Counted from the stretch's first letter, positions 34,401 to 43,093 are shown. The stretch: DNA of 64,000 nt from JALORV01 sp963754065 (GCA_963754065.1 CAVWFH010000034.1:1-64000), one strand, 5' to 3'. Notes: generated by a model not told the origin, from the sequence alone. Made by a program: numbers and translations.

Positions 34401-37400
34401 ATGCTGAAACCCAGGGTCGAATTGTGGAAGGGGCAGTTGGCGGCGTTCCTGCTGACGCTGCTGGCATTCGTATTCACCATCTACGTACTGGGCCGGATCC
34501 CCGAGGGTCGCCATCCCCTGCTCGTTCTACTGCTCGCGTCAGCCCTGAGCGCCGCCTATGGCGGTCTGATTGCCGGCGTCGTGTCGACGACCTTGGGGGT
34601 GGTGCTGGTCGCCTATGTCTACGAGCCGGTCGGCACGCTGTACATCACCGATCCGCAGGACCAGATCCGCGTTGCTCTGCTGGCCATTCTCGGTGTCGTA
34701 GTCTCGGTGGTGTTCGCCGCCCTGCAGAAGGCACGCCGGGAAGAGTCGAAGGTGGTTGTGCGCCTGCAAGAAGAAGTCGCGGCCCGCGACCGCATCGAAA
34801 GTTCACTGACTGAAAGCCGCGACAGATTCGAACTGCTGGCAGCCTCGGTGCCGGAAATCGTCTTCGTCGCCACCACGGACGGACAGTTCGAGTTCCTGAA
34901 TTCGCGCTGGACCGAATTCACCGGCCTGCCGCGGGATGTCAGCCTGGGCACCGGATGGCGTGCGGCCGTACACCCCGACGATCTGCAGGCTTTTGATACC
35001 CAACTGGTGCAGGCCATCCAGCTGATGCGGCCGCTCGAGATTCGGATGCGGCTGCGGTCGCTGCAGGGGGTCTTCCGGACCTCGCTGATACGGGCGTCAC
35101 CATCGCGTCGCGCCGATGGCAGTTTGCGCTGGTTCGGCAGCGCGACGGACATCGAAGATGTCGCTAGAACCTCGGCAGCCCTGCGAGCCAGCGAGCAAAG
35201 GCTCAAGGCCGCCGTCGAAGCCGCAGAACTGGGGTCCTTCGTCTGGGACGCGGAGTCGGACGATGTGCTCTGGTCGGAACGGGCCCGCAGGATCCTTGGC
35301 ATGGCCGTACCCGGGCCGCGGCGTCTGGCCGAGTTCATCGCGCAACTGGCGCCGTCCGAATCGGACCGACTGCACCGGGCCATGCAGGACGCCATTGCGC
35401 AGGGTGACGGGCATCGGTTCCGCACCGAAATCTCGATCGGCCAGGGATCGAAGGAAAGGTCGGTGCTGGTGGCGGGTCTGGTCACCGAGCGGCAGGGCAT
35501 CGGCTCCAGCGCTCCCGCTTTGCAGTGCGTCGGCGCCGTGCTCGACCAAAGCCGTGAGCGGTCGACCGCGGCACGAGTCGAACGCCTGGAAACGAGCCTG
35601 CAACTGGCCGTCGAGTCGACCCGACTCGGCATCTGGGACGTCGATCTCGCCACCGATTCGATCACCCTGTCAGCCCGCGCCCGTGAAATATACGGCTTCA
35701 GCGCGGACGCGGCCGTCACGCGACAGGACGTGCGCAGCCGCATCCTTGCCGACGATTGCGAAGCCGTCGAGAACTGCTGGCGCGCCGCACTCGATCCGAC
35801 GGGACAGGGACGATTTGACGTCGACCATCGCGTACGGCGCGCCGATGGCAGCGTCATCTGGGTGTCGGCACTCGGGCGGGCGCACTTCGTCGGCACCGGT
35901 GCCGGACGCGTCGCAACACGGATCGCAGGCACAGTCCTCGACATCTCCGACCGGAAGCAGGCCGAGCAGCGACTGGTGGCACAGGAAGAGCTCTTTCATC
36001 TGGCGGCCGAAGCCATGGCGGGACTCATCTACTCGACCGATCTGGAGACCGGCCGTGTCGAGCGCATGCGCGGTCTATACGACATCCTTGGCTGGGAGCG
36101 TGACGAGGTACCTGCGACGGTCTCGTGGTGGCACGATCAGATTCATCCGGACGATCTGAAACGTCTCGAAGCGGAGTTCAAGTCGGCCGTCGCCGCGCGC
36201 GAGCGGACCTTTGCATCGCGTTACCGGGCCCGACACCGAACCGGGCACTGGCGTCATCTGAACGACCGGGCCGTGGTGATGTATGGCGACGATGGATGGC
36301 CAACCCGGCTGGTCGGTTGCGTGCAGGACGTCTCCGAGCAGATCGAGACCACCCGCTCACTGATCGAAGCCGACGAACGAAAGGATCGGTTCCTCGCAGT
36401 GCTCGCGCACGAGTTGCGCAATCCGATCGCGCCGCTTCGCAACGCCGTTTCAATCCTGCGCACGGCCGAGTTCAAGCGTCCGGAGCTGCTGCAGAGTGTC
36501 GAGATCCTCGACCGGCAACTGCTGCACGCCACGCGTTTGGTCGACGACCTGCTCGACGTCGGCCGCTTCGGTCGTGGGAGTCTCGAGCTGCGCAAGGCGG
36601 CCGTGTGTCTCTGCCGCGGTCGTGCAGACCGGCGTCGAAGCCGCTCGTCCCGCCATCGAAGAGCGTGGCCAGCAGCTCAAGGTCGCGCTCACTCCCGACG
36701 AAGAGCCGGTTCTGGTCGATCAGGTGCGAATTGCGCAGGTGATAGCCAATCTGGTCGGCAATGCGTCGAAGTTTTCGCCCGCCGGCAGCACCATCGAGGT
36801 CACGGCCACCACGCTGGGCAGCCAGGTGCAGATCACGGTCGAGGATCACGGCAGGGGCATACCGCCGACGGCTCTGTCGACGATCTTCGAGATGTTCGCC
36901 CAGCTTGATCGCGGCGATGACGAGGCAAGGGAAGGACTCGGCATCGGACTCGCGCTGTCGCGTCATCTGGTGGAATTGCACGGCGGGCAGATCCGTGCCT
37001 ATAGCGAAGGTCGCGGCACCGGTGCGCGCTTTGTCGTCACGCTACCTGTGGAAAGAGCACCAGCCGGTGCAAGTCCATCTGCGCGGGGCGGCGAGACGCG
37101 CGCACTGAAGATCGTCGTTGCCGACGACAACGTCGATTCTGTCGAGTCGCTGGCCGTGCTGCTGACGCTCGAGGGCCACCAGGTCTCGGTAGCGCACGAT
37201 GGGCTGACCGCGGTGCAACTGACGACCGACGCGCCGCCGGACCTGGTGATCCTTGATCTCGGCATGCCGGGTATCGATGGCTACGAGGCGGCCGCGCGTA
37301 TACGGGCGTTGCCGGGCGGCGGGGATATCGTCCTTGTCGCCCTCTCGGGCTATGCCCAACCCGGCGACCGTCAGCGCTCACAGCAGGCCGGCTTTGATCT

Positions 37401-37503
37401 GCACCTCGTCAAGCCGCTCGACCCGGAACGACTGCGCGACCTGCTGGAGGCGGTGGCCACCGGCCGCTCCGGGTTTCGCGACAGTTACGCGATGGTTACC
37501 TGA
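34401..37503 (+). pseudogene. Hybrid sensor histidine kinase (DUF4118-PAS-HisKA-HATPase-REC), frameshifted
   Basis: The first frame (34401 to about 36600) gives four membrane spans of the KdpD-like DUF4118 type, at least four PAS domains (for example FEFLNSRWTEFTGL, HPDDLQAFD, HPDDLKRLE), and HisKA with the phospho-acceptor in VLAHELRNPIAPLRNA. After GRGSLELRKAAV the frame is lost. The HATPase (IANLVGNASKFSP, DHGRGIPPTAL, GLGIGLALSRHLVELHGG) and a C-terminal receiver (IVVADDNVDS, VILDLGMPGIDG) continue one frame over to 37503. One extra base in the GTGTGTCTCTG stretch near 36603 explains it. If real, the kinase would end without an ATPase domain. No exact sigma-54 site is seen directly ahead; it may be read from the DUF1328 promoter. 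Confidence 0.85.
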
Positions 37504-37572
37504 AACTCCTTCACCGGGAAGCCGCAGCTTTCGCCCTCTGCCTTTGAGGCAAGAGCACGGCGGCCTCGAACG

Positions 37573-37586
37573 GGCACATCCCTTGC
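37573..37586 (+). promoter_or_regulatory. Sigma-54 element for the 37616/37819 small genes
   Basis: GGCACATCCCTTGC, exact 10-bp spacing, with a predicted leader of about 18 nt. Its presence supports the otherwise doubtful small frames downstream. Confidence 0.55.
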
Positions 37587-37615
37587 CGCCCGAAGTCACT
37601 CACTCGAAGGCCTGT

Positions 37616-37822
37616 ATGAAAGTGAAGAAGCGATTGGGCGCATCGAAGGTGCCCGCACCGGCGCTGCCGAACGAACGAGATCAGGTGGCTGCGCCTCCTG
37701 CGGCACCGCGTCGGCAAGGCCGCCGGGCGTATGCGGACGCCACGTCCGCGCGTGTCGATACCGACACGCGCGGCTCCCAACTGCTGCGATTGGCTCAGCG
37801 CATGAAGGGGCGCCGGCCATGA
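37616..37822 (+). CDS. Small basic protein, unknown
   Basis: 68 residues (MKVKKRLGASKVPAPALP ... LLRLAQRMKGRRP), strongly basic, without a membrane span. No family recognised. Support comes from the sigma-54-type element just upstream and from a 4-bp ATGA overlap with the next frame. Confidence 0.45.
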   Translation: MKVKKRLGASKVPAPALPNERDQVAAPPAAPRRQGRRAYADATSARVDTDTRGSQLLRLAQRMKGRRP

Positions 37823-38103
37823 ACTGGCGCCTACCGGACGTCGCATCATGGACCGCGCTGCGAAAGTGGGCGGTCGAGAAGGTGCGGCAAGTCCTGAAGG
37901 AATGCCAACAGGAGTGGCGCTCTCGACCGCTGATTCGTCACTTGAGTGCGCTGGCGCTGTGTCTGTTCGTCGTGCTCGTCGGTGTGCTCGAGACGTCGAC
38001 AAAACGGGCATCACGCGACGACGATGTCGGATTCGGTTCGCAGCGTTGCGAAACGACCGGTGCTGTTGCACCACGAGGTCTTGCAGATGCCGACGCGCGA
38101 TAG
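37819..38103 (+). CDS. Small single-span membrane protein, unknown
   Basis: 94 residues with one hydrophobic segment (LSALALCLFVVLVGVLET) after a basic N-terminus. Its ATG overlaps the stop of the preceding small gene (ATGA), suggesting coupled translation. No family recognised. Confidence 0.5.
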   Translation: MNWRLPDVASWTALRKWAVEKVRQVLKECQQEWRSRPLIRHLSALALCLFVVLVGVLETSTKRASRDDDVGFGSQRCETTGAVAPRGLADADAR

Positions 38104-38185
38104 GCCCGCCGCGTAAGAGTGGCCCACGGAACTGAGTCGCACAGAGCCGGCGGAGGGCCGGTCTGAACTCCGCTCGGTAGGCGTG

Positions 38186-38211
38186 GTTCCCGAGCCTGGC
38201 GGCTCGGGAAC
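38186..38211. terminator. Hairpin between convergent small genes
   Basis: GTTCCCGAGCC and GGCTCGGGAAC form a perfect 11-bp stem with a TGGC loop. It lies between the 3' ends of the 37819 and 38220 genes. No T-run on either side, so an intrinsic terminator is only suggested. Confidence 0.5.
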
Positions 38212-38219
38212 GAGCGCTG

Positions 38220-38504
38220 TCAGCGCTTTCGCACTTGCTCGGGGCGATCACGCGGGGCGGTTTCCTGCCGGGTGTCGTCTCCCGGACCGTCACGACCGCG
38301 CTTTTCCGCGTCCTCCAGTTCCTTGTCTTCCTGTGGATCCGCGGGTGCTGCTGAACGGGCCAGTTGCTCGGGATCGTTCGACTCAAGGAAGTCCTCGACG
38401 CTCTGTCGGTGGCGCCGGGCTGCGTCGTAGTCGCCTTCTCCCTGGACGCCGGACTTCCCGGTATCCGTCTTCTGCGGCATGTTTTTCCGCTTTGCATCCT
38501 TCAT
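38220..38504 (-). CDS. Small hydrophilic stress protein, unknown
   Basis: 94 highly charged residues with GVQGEGDYDAARRHRQSVED near the middle and a disordered, acidic/basic C-terminus. Proteins with a GEGDY-AA-R motif recur among stress-induced genes of Burkholderiales; I know no function. A weaker sigma-54-type site lies upstream. Confidence 0.7.
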   Translation of the reverse strand: MKDAKRKNMPQKTDTGKSGVQGEGDYDAARRHRQSVEDFLESNDPEQLARSAAPADPQEDKELEDAEKRGRDGPGDDTRQETAPRDRPEQVRKR

Positions 38505-38546
38505 AGCTGTGCTCCTGTGCGTGATCGGGATGTGCGCGGCCGACGA

Positions 38547-38560
38547 GCAAACTGCCCGCC
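38547..38560 (-). promoter_or_regulatory. Sigma-54 element for the 38220-38504 gene
   Basis: GGCGGGCAGTTTGC on the minus strand. The -12 part is good, the -24 part only fair (GGCG). Predicted leader about 31 nt. Confidence 0.45.
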
Positions 38561-38585
38561 GGCCGCGCGTTGGATCGAGACGTCC

Positions 38586-38786
38586 TTACATCAGGCGACG
38601 CGACCAGTCGTCCACCTGCTTTTCCGCTTCGTCGCGGGCAACACCGTAGTTCTCCTGGATCTTGCCGACGAGTTGATCGCGCTGACCCGTCATGCGATCG
38701 ATGTCGTCGTCGGTGAGCCTGCCCCACTGTTCCTTGACCTTGCCGGTGAACTGTTTCCAGTTGCCTTCGATGCGGTCCCAATTCAT
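38586..38786 (-). CDS. CsbD-family stress protein
   Basis: 66 residues matching CsbD/YjbJ: MNWDRIEGNWKQFTGKVKEQ, LTDDDIDRMTGQRDQLVGK and QENYGVARDEAEKQVDDW. AAAGGAG precedes the ATG. CsbD proteins are general-stress markers (SigB in Bacillus, RpoS or EcfG in proteobacteria). A sigma-54-type site lies 64 bp upstream, back to back with the one for the YqjD-like gene. Confidence 0.95.
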   Translation of the reverse strand: MNWDRIEGNWKQFTGKVKEQWGRLTDDDIDRMTGQRDQLVGKIQENYGVARDEAEKQVDDWSRRLM

Positions 38787-38849
38787 TGATGGCTCCTTTG
38801 CGTAAAAGGTTGAAAGTGCCGACGCATTGAACGTCTGCAGGCATTGGCG

Positions 38850-38863
38850 GCAAGCGCTGTACC
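38850..38863 (-). promoter_or_regulatory. Sigma-54 element for the CsbD gene
   Basis: GGTACAGCGCTTGC on the minus strand, with a predicted leader of about 52 nt. It is 12 bp from the divergent element at 38876. Confidence 0.55.
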
Positions 38864-38875
38864 CGTCGAGGATCA

Positions 38876-38889
38876 GGCATGCGCATTGC
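38876..38889 (+). promoter_or_regulatory. Sigma-54 element for the YqjD/YqjE-like operon
   Basis: GGCATGCGCATTGC. The 16-mer GGCATGCGCATTGCCG is identical to the element at 43037. Predicted leader about 61 nt. Confidence 0.65.
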
Positions 38890-38961
38890 CGTAAGTACGA
38901 GTGCGGGTGCCGCCCACCGAGCCGTTGCCCCAAGTTCAATCACTCACCGTAAGGAATCGCC

Positions 38962-39279
38962 ATGGCTGAGACCACCTTTCCAAAGACCACGACTGCCGAC
39001 CCGGTCGGCAGCGGAACGAACTTCGTTGATCGCCTCGCGCAGGGTGCGCACCAGGCGGTTGATCAGGCGGCCGCCAAGGCCAAGCCAGCCCTGGACAAGC
39101 TGCAGGAGTCCGGGGTTGCGGCGCGCGAGGTACTGACCGAGAAAGCTGAAGCGGCAGCATCGATGTCTGACGAGGTCATCGACTCCGTGCGCCATTACGT
39201 GCGCGAACGTCCACTGACCGTGGTCGTCGGTGCGATTGCGCTGGGCATCGTGCTTGCCGGCGTCAGCCGTTCGCGATGA
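38962..39279 (+). CDS. DUF883/YqjD-ElaB-like membrane-anchored protein
   Basis: 105 residues: an Ala-rich amphipathic helix (AHQAVDQAAAKAKPALDKL ... AREVLTEKAEAA) and a C-terminal YVRERPLTVVVGAIALGIVL anchor, the hallmark of the YqjD/ElaB family, which binds ribosomes at the membrane in stationary phase in E. coli. AAGGA precedes the ATG. It heads a four-gene operon in which each start overlaps or nearly overlaps the previous stop. Confidence 0.88.
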   Translation: MAETTFPKTTTADPVGSGTNFVDRLAQGAHQAVDQAAAKAKPALDKLQESGVAAREVLTEKAEAAASMSDEVIDSVRHYVRERPLTVVVGAIALGIVLAGVSRSR

Positions 39280-39692
39280 ATCCCGTGGCGGGACACCCCG
39301 CCGGCGGTGCAGCGACGGCCCGGTCAACCGGTGAACTGGCGTCCGCCGCATTCAACGGCGTGCGCGAGGCGCTACGAGCGCGCGTCGCTGTGGTGCAACT
39401 GGAAGGGCGGATCGCCGCGCGCAACCTCCTGCTGGCGGCCCTTTTTGGCATGGGTGCGCTGCTCGCCCTGCTGGCCGGCTGGCTGGCGCTTCAAGTCGCC
39501 CTGGCGCTCGCGCTCGTTTCGACGGGAGTCGTCTCGACGTCCGGTGCGAGCATTGGGGTGGCGATCATCAACGGCGTCATCGCCTATGCGCTGGTCGATA
39601 TGTCACGCCGGCGCTGGCGCGATTCGGGCTTTCCGGTCACGCGCCGGATGCTCGATGAGACGCTGGGAAAGGGCGATCATGAAGCGGCCTGA
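39276..39692 (+). CDS. YqjE-like phage-holin-superfamily membrane protein
   Basis: 138 residues with two adjacent spans (LLLAALFGMGALLALLAGWL and a VVSTSGASIGVAIINGVIAY region) and a short soluble N-terminus, as in YqjE. The ATG overlaps the preceding stop by 4 bp. YqjD-YqjE-YqjK form a stationary-phase operon in Enterobacteria, and this cluster looks like its counterpart. Confidence 0.82.
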   Translation: MNPVAGHPAGGAATARSTGELASAAFNGVREALRARVAVVQLEGRIAARNLLLAALFGMGALLALLAGWLALQVALALALVSTGVVSTSGASIGVAIINGVIAYALVDMSRRRWRDSGFPVTRRMLDETLGKGDHEAA

Positions 39693-40077
39693 ATCGGATT
39701 GGCGGGAGCTCGCCAAGGCGGTCGACCGGGTGCGCCGTGTCGACGCTGGCATCGACCAGGCATTTCACGAGCTTCGACAGACGTCGCAGCGCCAACTGAT
39801 TGCGACGAGCGCTGCGCTGGGTTTGGGAGTCGCTGCAATCGCCACCCTGACGGCAGCGGGGAAGAAGTCGCGCGACGGGCGAAAGCCGGTGAAAGCGTCA
39901 TCGCGGCCGTCTGTTCTCGGCGGCCTGCTCGCCACGCTGGCGCCGTGGGCGTTCGACGCTGCCGTCCGACGCCTGTCGTCGCGACCCGCAGGCACGGCCG
40001 CGGAACGTGTGCGCAATCGATCCGGATCGGATGGTCACGATCAACTGAAACCTGCAAGCGAAGGAGATCCCCAATGA
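39679..40077 (+). CDS. YqjK-position protein, unknown
   Basis: 132 residues: an N-terminal helix (RELAKAVDRVRRVDAGIDQA), one weak hydrophobic stretch (IATSAALGLGVAAIATL) and a basic, disordered C-terminus. It overlaps the YqjE-like gene by 14 bp and the following short gene by 4. Placement suggests a YqjK equivalent, but similarity is not clear. Confidence 0.7.
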   Translation: MKRPESDWRELAKAVDRVRRVDAGIDQAFHELRQTSQRQLIATSAALGLGVAAIATLTAAGKKSRDGRKPVKASSRPSVLGGLLATLAPWAFDAAVRRLSSRPAGTAAERVRNRSGSDGHDQLKPASEGDPQ

Positions 40078-40253
40078 TTAGAACCTTCATGAAGCTTCTG
40101 CTCCCTGTGGTCGCAGCGGCTTTGCTCGATAACCATTGCCGGCGTCGTGAACTGCGCCGGCAGCGCATGGAAAAGAAGCAGGACCTGCAGGTCTGGGAGG
40201 GCGAGGGAGGCAATCCGGCATCGCCCCAGCTTTCGCCGGCACAGGCGCGCTGA
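40074..40253 (+). CDS. 59-residue protein, last gene of the YqjD-like operon
   Basis: Starts MIRTFMKLLLPVVAAALLDN, a short hydrophobic or signal-like segment, followed by RRRELRRQRMEKKQDLQ and a hydrophilic tail. AAGGAG lies at good distance before the ATG, which overlaps the previous stop (ATGA). No family recognised; the strong ribosome-binding site and coupling make it likely real. Confidence 0.65.
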   Translation: MIRTFMKLLLPVVAAALLDNHCRRRELRRQRMEKKQDLQVWEGEGGNPASPQLSPAQAR

Positions 40254-40294
40254 CACGACGAACAGTTCCGGCGCAGCGCGCGCCGAATGCGATA

Positions 40295-40325
40295 CGGCCG
40301 GGAATTCCGCAAGGAATCCCGGCCG
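40295..40325. terminator. Bidirectional terminator-like hairpin
   Basis: CGGCCGGGAATTCC and GGAATCCCGGCCG form a 13-bp stem with one bulged A and a GCAA loop. It sits between the convergent ends of the YqjD-like operon (40253) and the BON lipoprotein (40344). The flanking T/A runs are short. Confidence 0.65.
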
Positions 40326-40343
40326 TAACGTTTGGAACGCGGT

Positions 40344-40661
40344 TCAGTTCATCTTGGGTTGGATCTGAATCGAGTCATCGACGGCGCGCACACCCTTGGT
40401 CGAGCGGGCCAGTTCGACGGCCCGCTGCTTTTCTGCCGCTGAGGTCGCGAAACCAGACAACTGGACGACGCCCTTCATCGATTCGACGCTGATGCGGGAC
40501 GCACTGACCGTCTTGTCCTCCGCCAGCTTGGACTTGACGCTTGCGGTCAACGCAGCGTCATCGATGTACTCGCCGGTTGTGGACTGGCCCGACGTCACGG
40601 CGCATCCGGACGCGGCCAGCATGATGAGACTGGTAGCGAGGATCACGGCTTGCACTTTCAT
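40344..40661 (-). CDS. Single-BON-domain lipoprotein
   Basis: 105 residues with a lipoprotein signal (ATSLIMLAASGCAV, Cys20) and one BON domain (DDAALTASVKSKLAEDK ... GVVQLSGFATSAAEKQRA). AGGAG precedes the ATG. It resembles OsmY-type stress periplasmic proteins. A sigma-54-type site lies 78 bp upstream on the same strand. Confidence 0.9.
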   Translation of the reverse strand: MKVQAVILATSLIMLAASGCAVTSGQSTTGEYIDDAALTASVKSKLAEDKTVSASRISVESMKGVVQLSGFATSAAEKQRAVELARSTKGVRAVDDSIQIQPKMN

Positions 40662-40738
40662 GGTGGTTCTCCTGTGTGAACGTGAACATTGGTTTGTTCG
40701 TCGCACGCGGTGGGAACCGATGGCGACGAACTTCTTGG

Positions 40739-40752
40739 GCAAACGCCATGCC
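40739..40752 (-). promoter_or_regulatory. Sigma-54 element for the BON lipoprotein
   Basis: GGCATGGCGTTTGC on the minus strand, with a predicted leader of about 66 nt. Confidence 0.6.
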
Positions 40753-40928
40753 GTTCGCGCGGTCGGGCTGGGCAATCGCGGTGGAAATTGCTGCAATTCC
40801 TGGAAAGTCAGCGGGTGGTGAGCGTTGCCGGGCTGAAATCCTCAGGCAAATCAATGACTAGGTAGCTGGCACGGAATGTGTTCACGGTTACCTGCACCGT
40901 CATTGGCACTTTTCGCAGGGGGACCCGT

Positions 40929-42299
40929 ATGACTTCACTGCAGTCCATCGCAGGGGCATATCAGCAGCAGCACGTCACGCCGCGGCTCCAGCAATCCGTC
41001 AAGTTGCTGCTGATGTCCACGCTGGAATTTCAGCAGCACATGCAGCAGCAACTTGAATTGAATCCGTTCCTGGAAAGCGACACCGAACAACTCGAGTCGC
41101 TCGACGCCGCCGCCGATGAGGGCGAAGTCGACGAATCGGGAAGCGTCGATGATGACCTTCCTGCGCCTTCAGTCCCGGCCGGCAGCGGCCAGGCGGCCGA
41201 ATGGTCGACCGGCCGAGTAAGTCTGCAGGACCATCTGCACGCGCAACTCATGGGATTGCGCGTCGAGGATCGCCAGCGTCTTTTGATCGATGCCATCGTG
41301 AACGACCTCGACGACGACGGGTACCTGCGCGATGGACGCGAAGAACTGTCAGCCGCGCTCGGCATGCCGATCGACGAGAGCGACTGGATGTGCGCGTTGC
41401 GCATGGTCCAGTCGCTGGACCCCGCCGGTATTGGTGCGCGCGACCTGCGCGAGTGCCTGCTGCTGCAGCTTGCGCACGAGTCCGACTGCACCAAGGTCCT
41501 GCTCGCCCGAGCGCTGATACAGGACCACTTTGACATGTTGGCCGAACGGGATTGGCCCGCGCTTTCAGCCGCAACGGGAGCCAGCCGCGTCGCGTTGCGC
41601 GAAGCAGTCGACCTCATCCGCGGACTGAATCCGCGGCCCGCGCGTGACTTCTCCGGCGCCGCGGTTCGCTTCGCGGTGCCAGACGCCTACGCCATCAAAC
41701 GCAACGGCAAGTGGACAGCTACGCTCAATCCGGCCATTGTCCCGTCGGTGCGGCTCAGCGAGACCTATGTCCATGTCGTGAAGCAGCACCGCGCCGATTG
41801 TCCCGAACTGTGCGATCAGCTCCGCGAGGCGCGCTGGACCCTGAAGAACATCGCGCAGCGCTTGCAGACCATTGAACAGGTCGCCAGGGCCATCGTTGCC
41901 CGTCAGGGCGCGTTCTTCGATTACGGACCTATCGCGCTGAAGCCGATGCACCTCGCCGACATTGCCCAGGAGGTTGGCGTGCACGAGTCGACGATCTCGC
42001 GCGTGACCACGGGCAAGTACCTATCGACGCCGTTCGGAACGCTGGAACTGAAGTACTTCTTCTCGCGCAGTCTGCCGGCCTGCGAGAAAGGGCCGGCGGC
42101 GACGGCGATTCGCCGTTTGATCGAGGAGACGCTTCGTGGCGAAGACCGCAGCGCGCCTCTGTCGGACGCCGAGATTGCTCGACGGCTGCAGCGCCAGGGC
42201 TTGTCCATCGCGCGTCGGACGGTGACGAAGTACCGCCAGCAGATGGGCATCGACGCCGTGGAGGTCCGTCGACTCGATCACGAGTTCGCGGCAGCGTAG
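40929..42299 (+). CDS. rpoN: RNA polymerase sigma-54 factor, island copy
   Basis: 456 residues with all sigma-54 regions: the Q-rich activator-contact region I (VTPRLQQSVKLLLMSTLEFQ ... LELNPFLESD), a short acidic region II, the core-binding domain (DPAGIGARDLRECLLLQL) and the C-terminal DNA-binding part with a helix-turn-helix (DIAQEVGVHESTISRVTTGK) and the RpoN box ARRTVTKYRQQM. AGGGGGA precedes the ATG. It is not in the usual lptB-rpoN-hpf context but alone among stress genes, so it is probably a second, specialised copy. A near-match -24/-12 site (GGCACGGAATGTGT, 40868) lies 48 bp upstream and suggests autoregulation. Confidence 0.95.
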   Translation: MTSLQSIAGAYQQQHVTPRLQQSVKLLLMSTLEFQQHMQQQLELNPFLESDTEQLESLDAAADEGEVDESGSVDDDLPAPSVPAGSGQAAEWSTGRVSLQDHLHAQLMGLRVEDRQRLLIDAIVNDLDDDGYLRDGREELSAALGMPIDESDWMCALRMVQSLDPAGIGARDLRECLLLQLAHESDCTKVLLARALIQDHFDMLAERDWPALSAATGASRVALREAVDLIRGLNPRPARDFSGAAVRFAVPDAYAIKRNGKWTATLNPAIVPSVRLSETYVHVVKQHRADCPELCDQLREARWTLKNIAQRLQTIEQVARAIVARQGAFFDYGPIALKPMHLADIAQEVGVHESTISRVTTGKYLSTPFGTLELKYFFSRSLPACEKGPAATAIRRLIEETLRGEDRSAPLSDAEIARRLQRQGLSIARRTVTKYRQQMGIDAVEVRRLDHEFAAA

Positions 42300-42337
42300 C
42301 CGCAAGCAGCGGCCCGGCACTGCTGCCGTCGCCAGCG

Positions 42338-42361
42338 AAAAAAAGGGCGGCAGCGCCGCCC
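42338..42361 (-). terminator. Intrinsic terminator of the 42386 gene
   Basis: Read on the minus strand, GGGCGGC-GCT-GCCGCCC is followed by seven T. It starts 24 bp after the stop of the Cys-repeat protein. The rightward rpoN also ends just to its left. Confidence 0.85.
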
Positions 42362-42385
42362 TGGTCCTATGCCTCATGGCAAGGC

Positions 42386-42922
42386 TTACATACCGAAGCG
42401 CGCTTTCGCGTCGGCCAGACAGACGTCCTTGGCGGATGCACTCAGGGAATCGCACTTCTCGCGTGCGACCCGGTAGTCGGCTTCACGACGCGTGCGGGAT
42501 ACATCGTCGCGAGCGTCGGCTGTCTTGATGTTGGCGTCAGCCGCGGACTTGGATTTGTCGTGCTCGGCCTTCGCCCTCTGCTGGCAGACGTCCTTCTCAT
42601 TGCCGGACAGCGCATCGCAACGCTCCTTCGCCACTCGATAGTTGGCTTCGGCGCGTTCCCGGTCAGCCTTCGCTCGCGCCTGCGGTGTTCCCTCGTAGCG
42701 GGCCTCGGCCTCGGCAAGCGCGATGTCGCGCTGTGACTTTGCTTCCGCCTGGCAGAGATCCTTCGCCTGGCCGGACTTCGCGTTGCAGGCCTGGTCGGCC
42801 GCCTTGTACTGCTGCTGAGCCTGCCCGCGCGCGGTGTCATAGGCGACCTTGTCTTTCGCGTGAGCAGTCATCGACAGGGCAAGCGTGCCGGCAATGAAAG
42901 CAGAAACGGCAATCGACTTCAT
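42386..42922 (-). CDS. Periplasmic cysteine-patterned coiled-coil repeat protein
   Basis: 178 residues with a clean signal peptide (AVSAFIAGTLALSMTAHA). The mature protein has three copies of a helical unit with two cysteines about ten residues apart: ADQACNAKSGQAKDLCQAEA, KERCDALSGNEKDVCQQRA and REKCDSLSASAKDVCLADA. Each pair could form an intra-helix-hairpin disulphide. Homologues are known only as hypothetical proteins. It has its own sigma-54-type site and terminator. Confidence 0.8.
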   Translation of the reverse strand: MKSIAVSAFIAGTLALSMTAHAKDKVAYDTARGQAQQQYKAADQACNAKSGQAKDLCQAEAKSQRDIALAEAEARYEGTPQARAKADRERAEANYRVAKERCDALSGNEKDVCQQRAKAEHDKSKSAADANIKTADARDDVSRTRREADYRVAREKCDSLSASAKDVCLADAKARFGM

Positions 42923-43004
42923 TCAGTACCTCCAGTTTCAATGTGAGTATGGAATTGGGCGCGCCGGGCTCATGCGAGTCAGGGTTTGCGCTGAGATGAG
43001 GGGG

Positions 43005-43018
43005 CAACTCGCGTTCCC
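43005..43018 (-). promoter_or_regulatory. Sigma-54 element for the Cys-repeat protein
   Basis: GGAACGCGAGTTGC on the minus strand, with a predicted leader of about 71 nt. It lies back to back with the element at 43037. Confidence 0.55.
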
Positions 43019-43036
43019 GAGGGATATCCGCGAGTG

Positions 43037-43050
43037 GGCATGCGCATTGC
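43037..43050 (+). promoter_or_regulatory. Sigma-54 element for the 43094-44463 operon
   Basis: GGCATGCGCATTGC, identical over 16 bp to the element at 38876. Predicted leader about 32 nt. Confidence 0.65.
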
Positions 43051-43093
43051 CGCGATTCGGTCGTATCCGATTCAACAACGACCAGGAGTTGCA

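Noticed and set aside
40867..40881. TGGCACGGAATGTGT as a full sigma-54 promoter for rpoN
   Set aside because: The invariant C of the -12 GC is T here, so I list it only as a near match in the rpoN entry.
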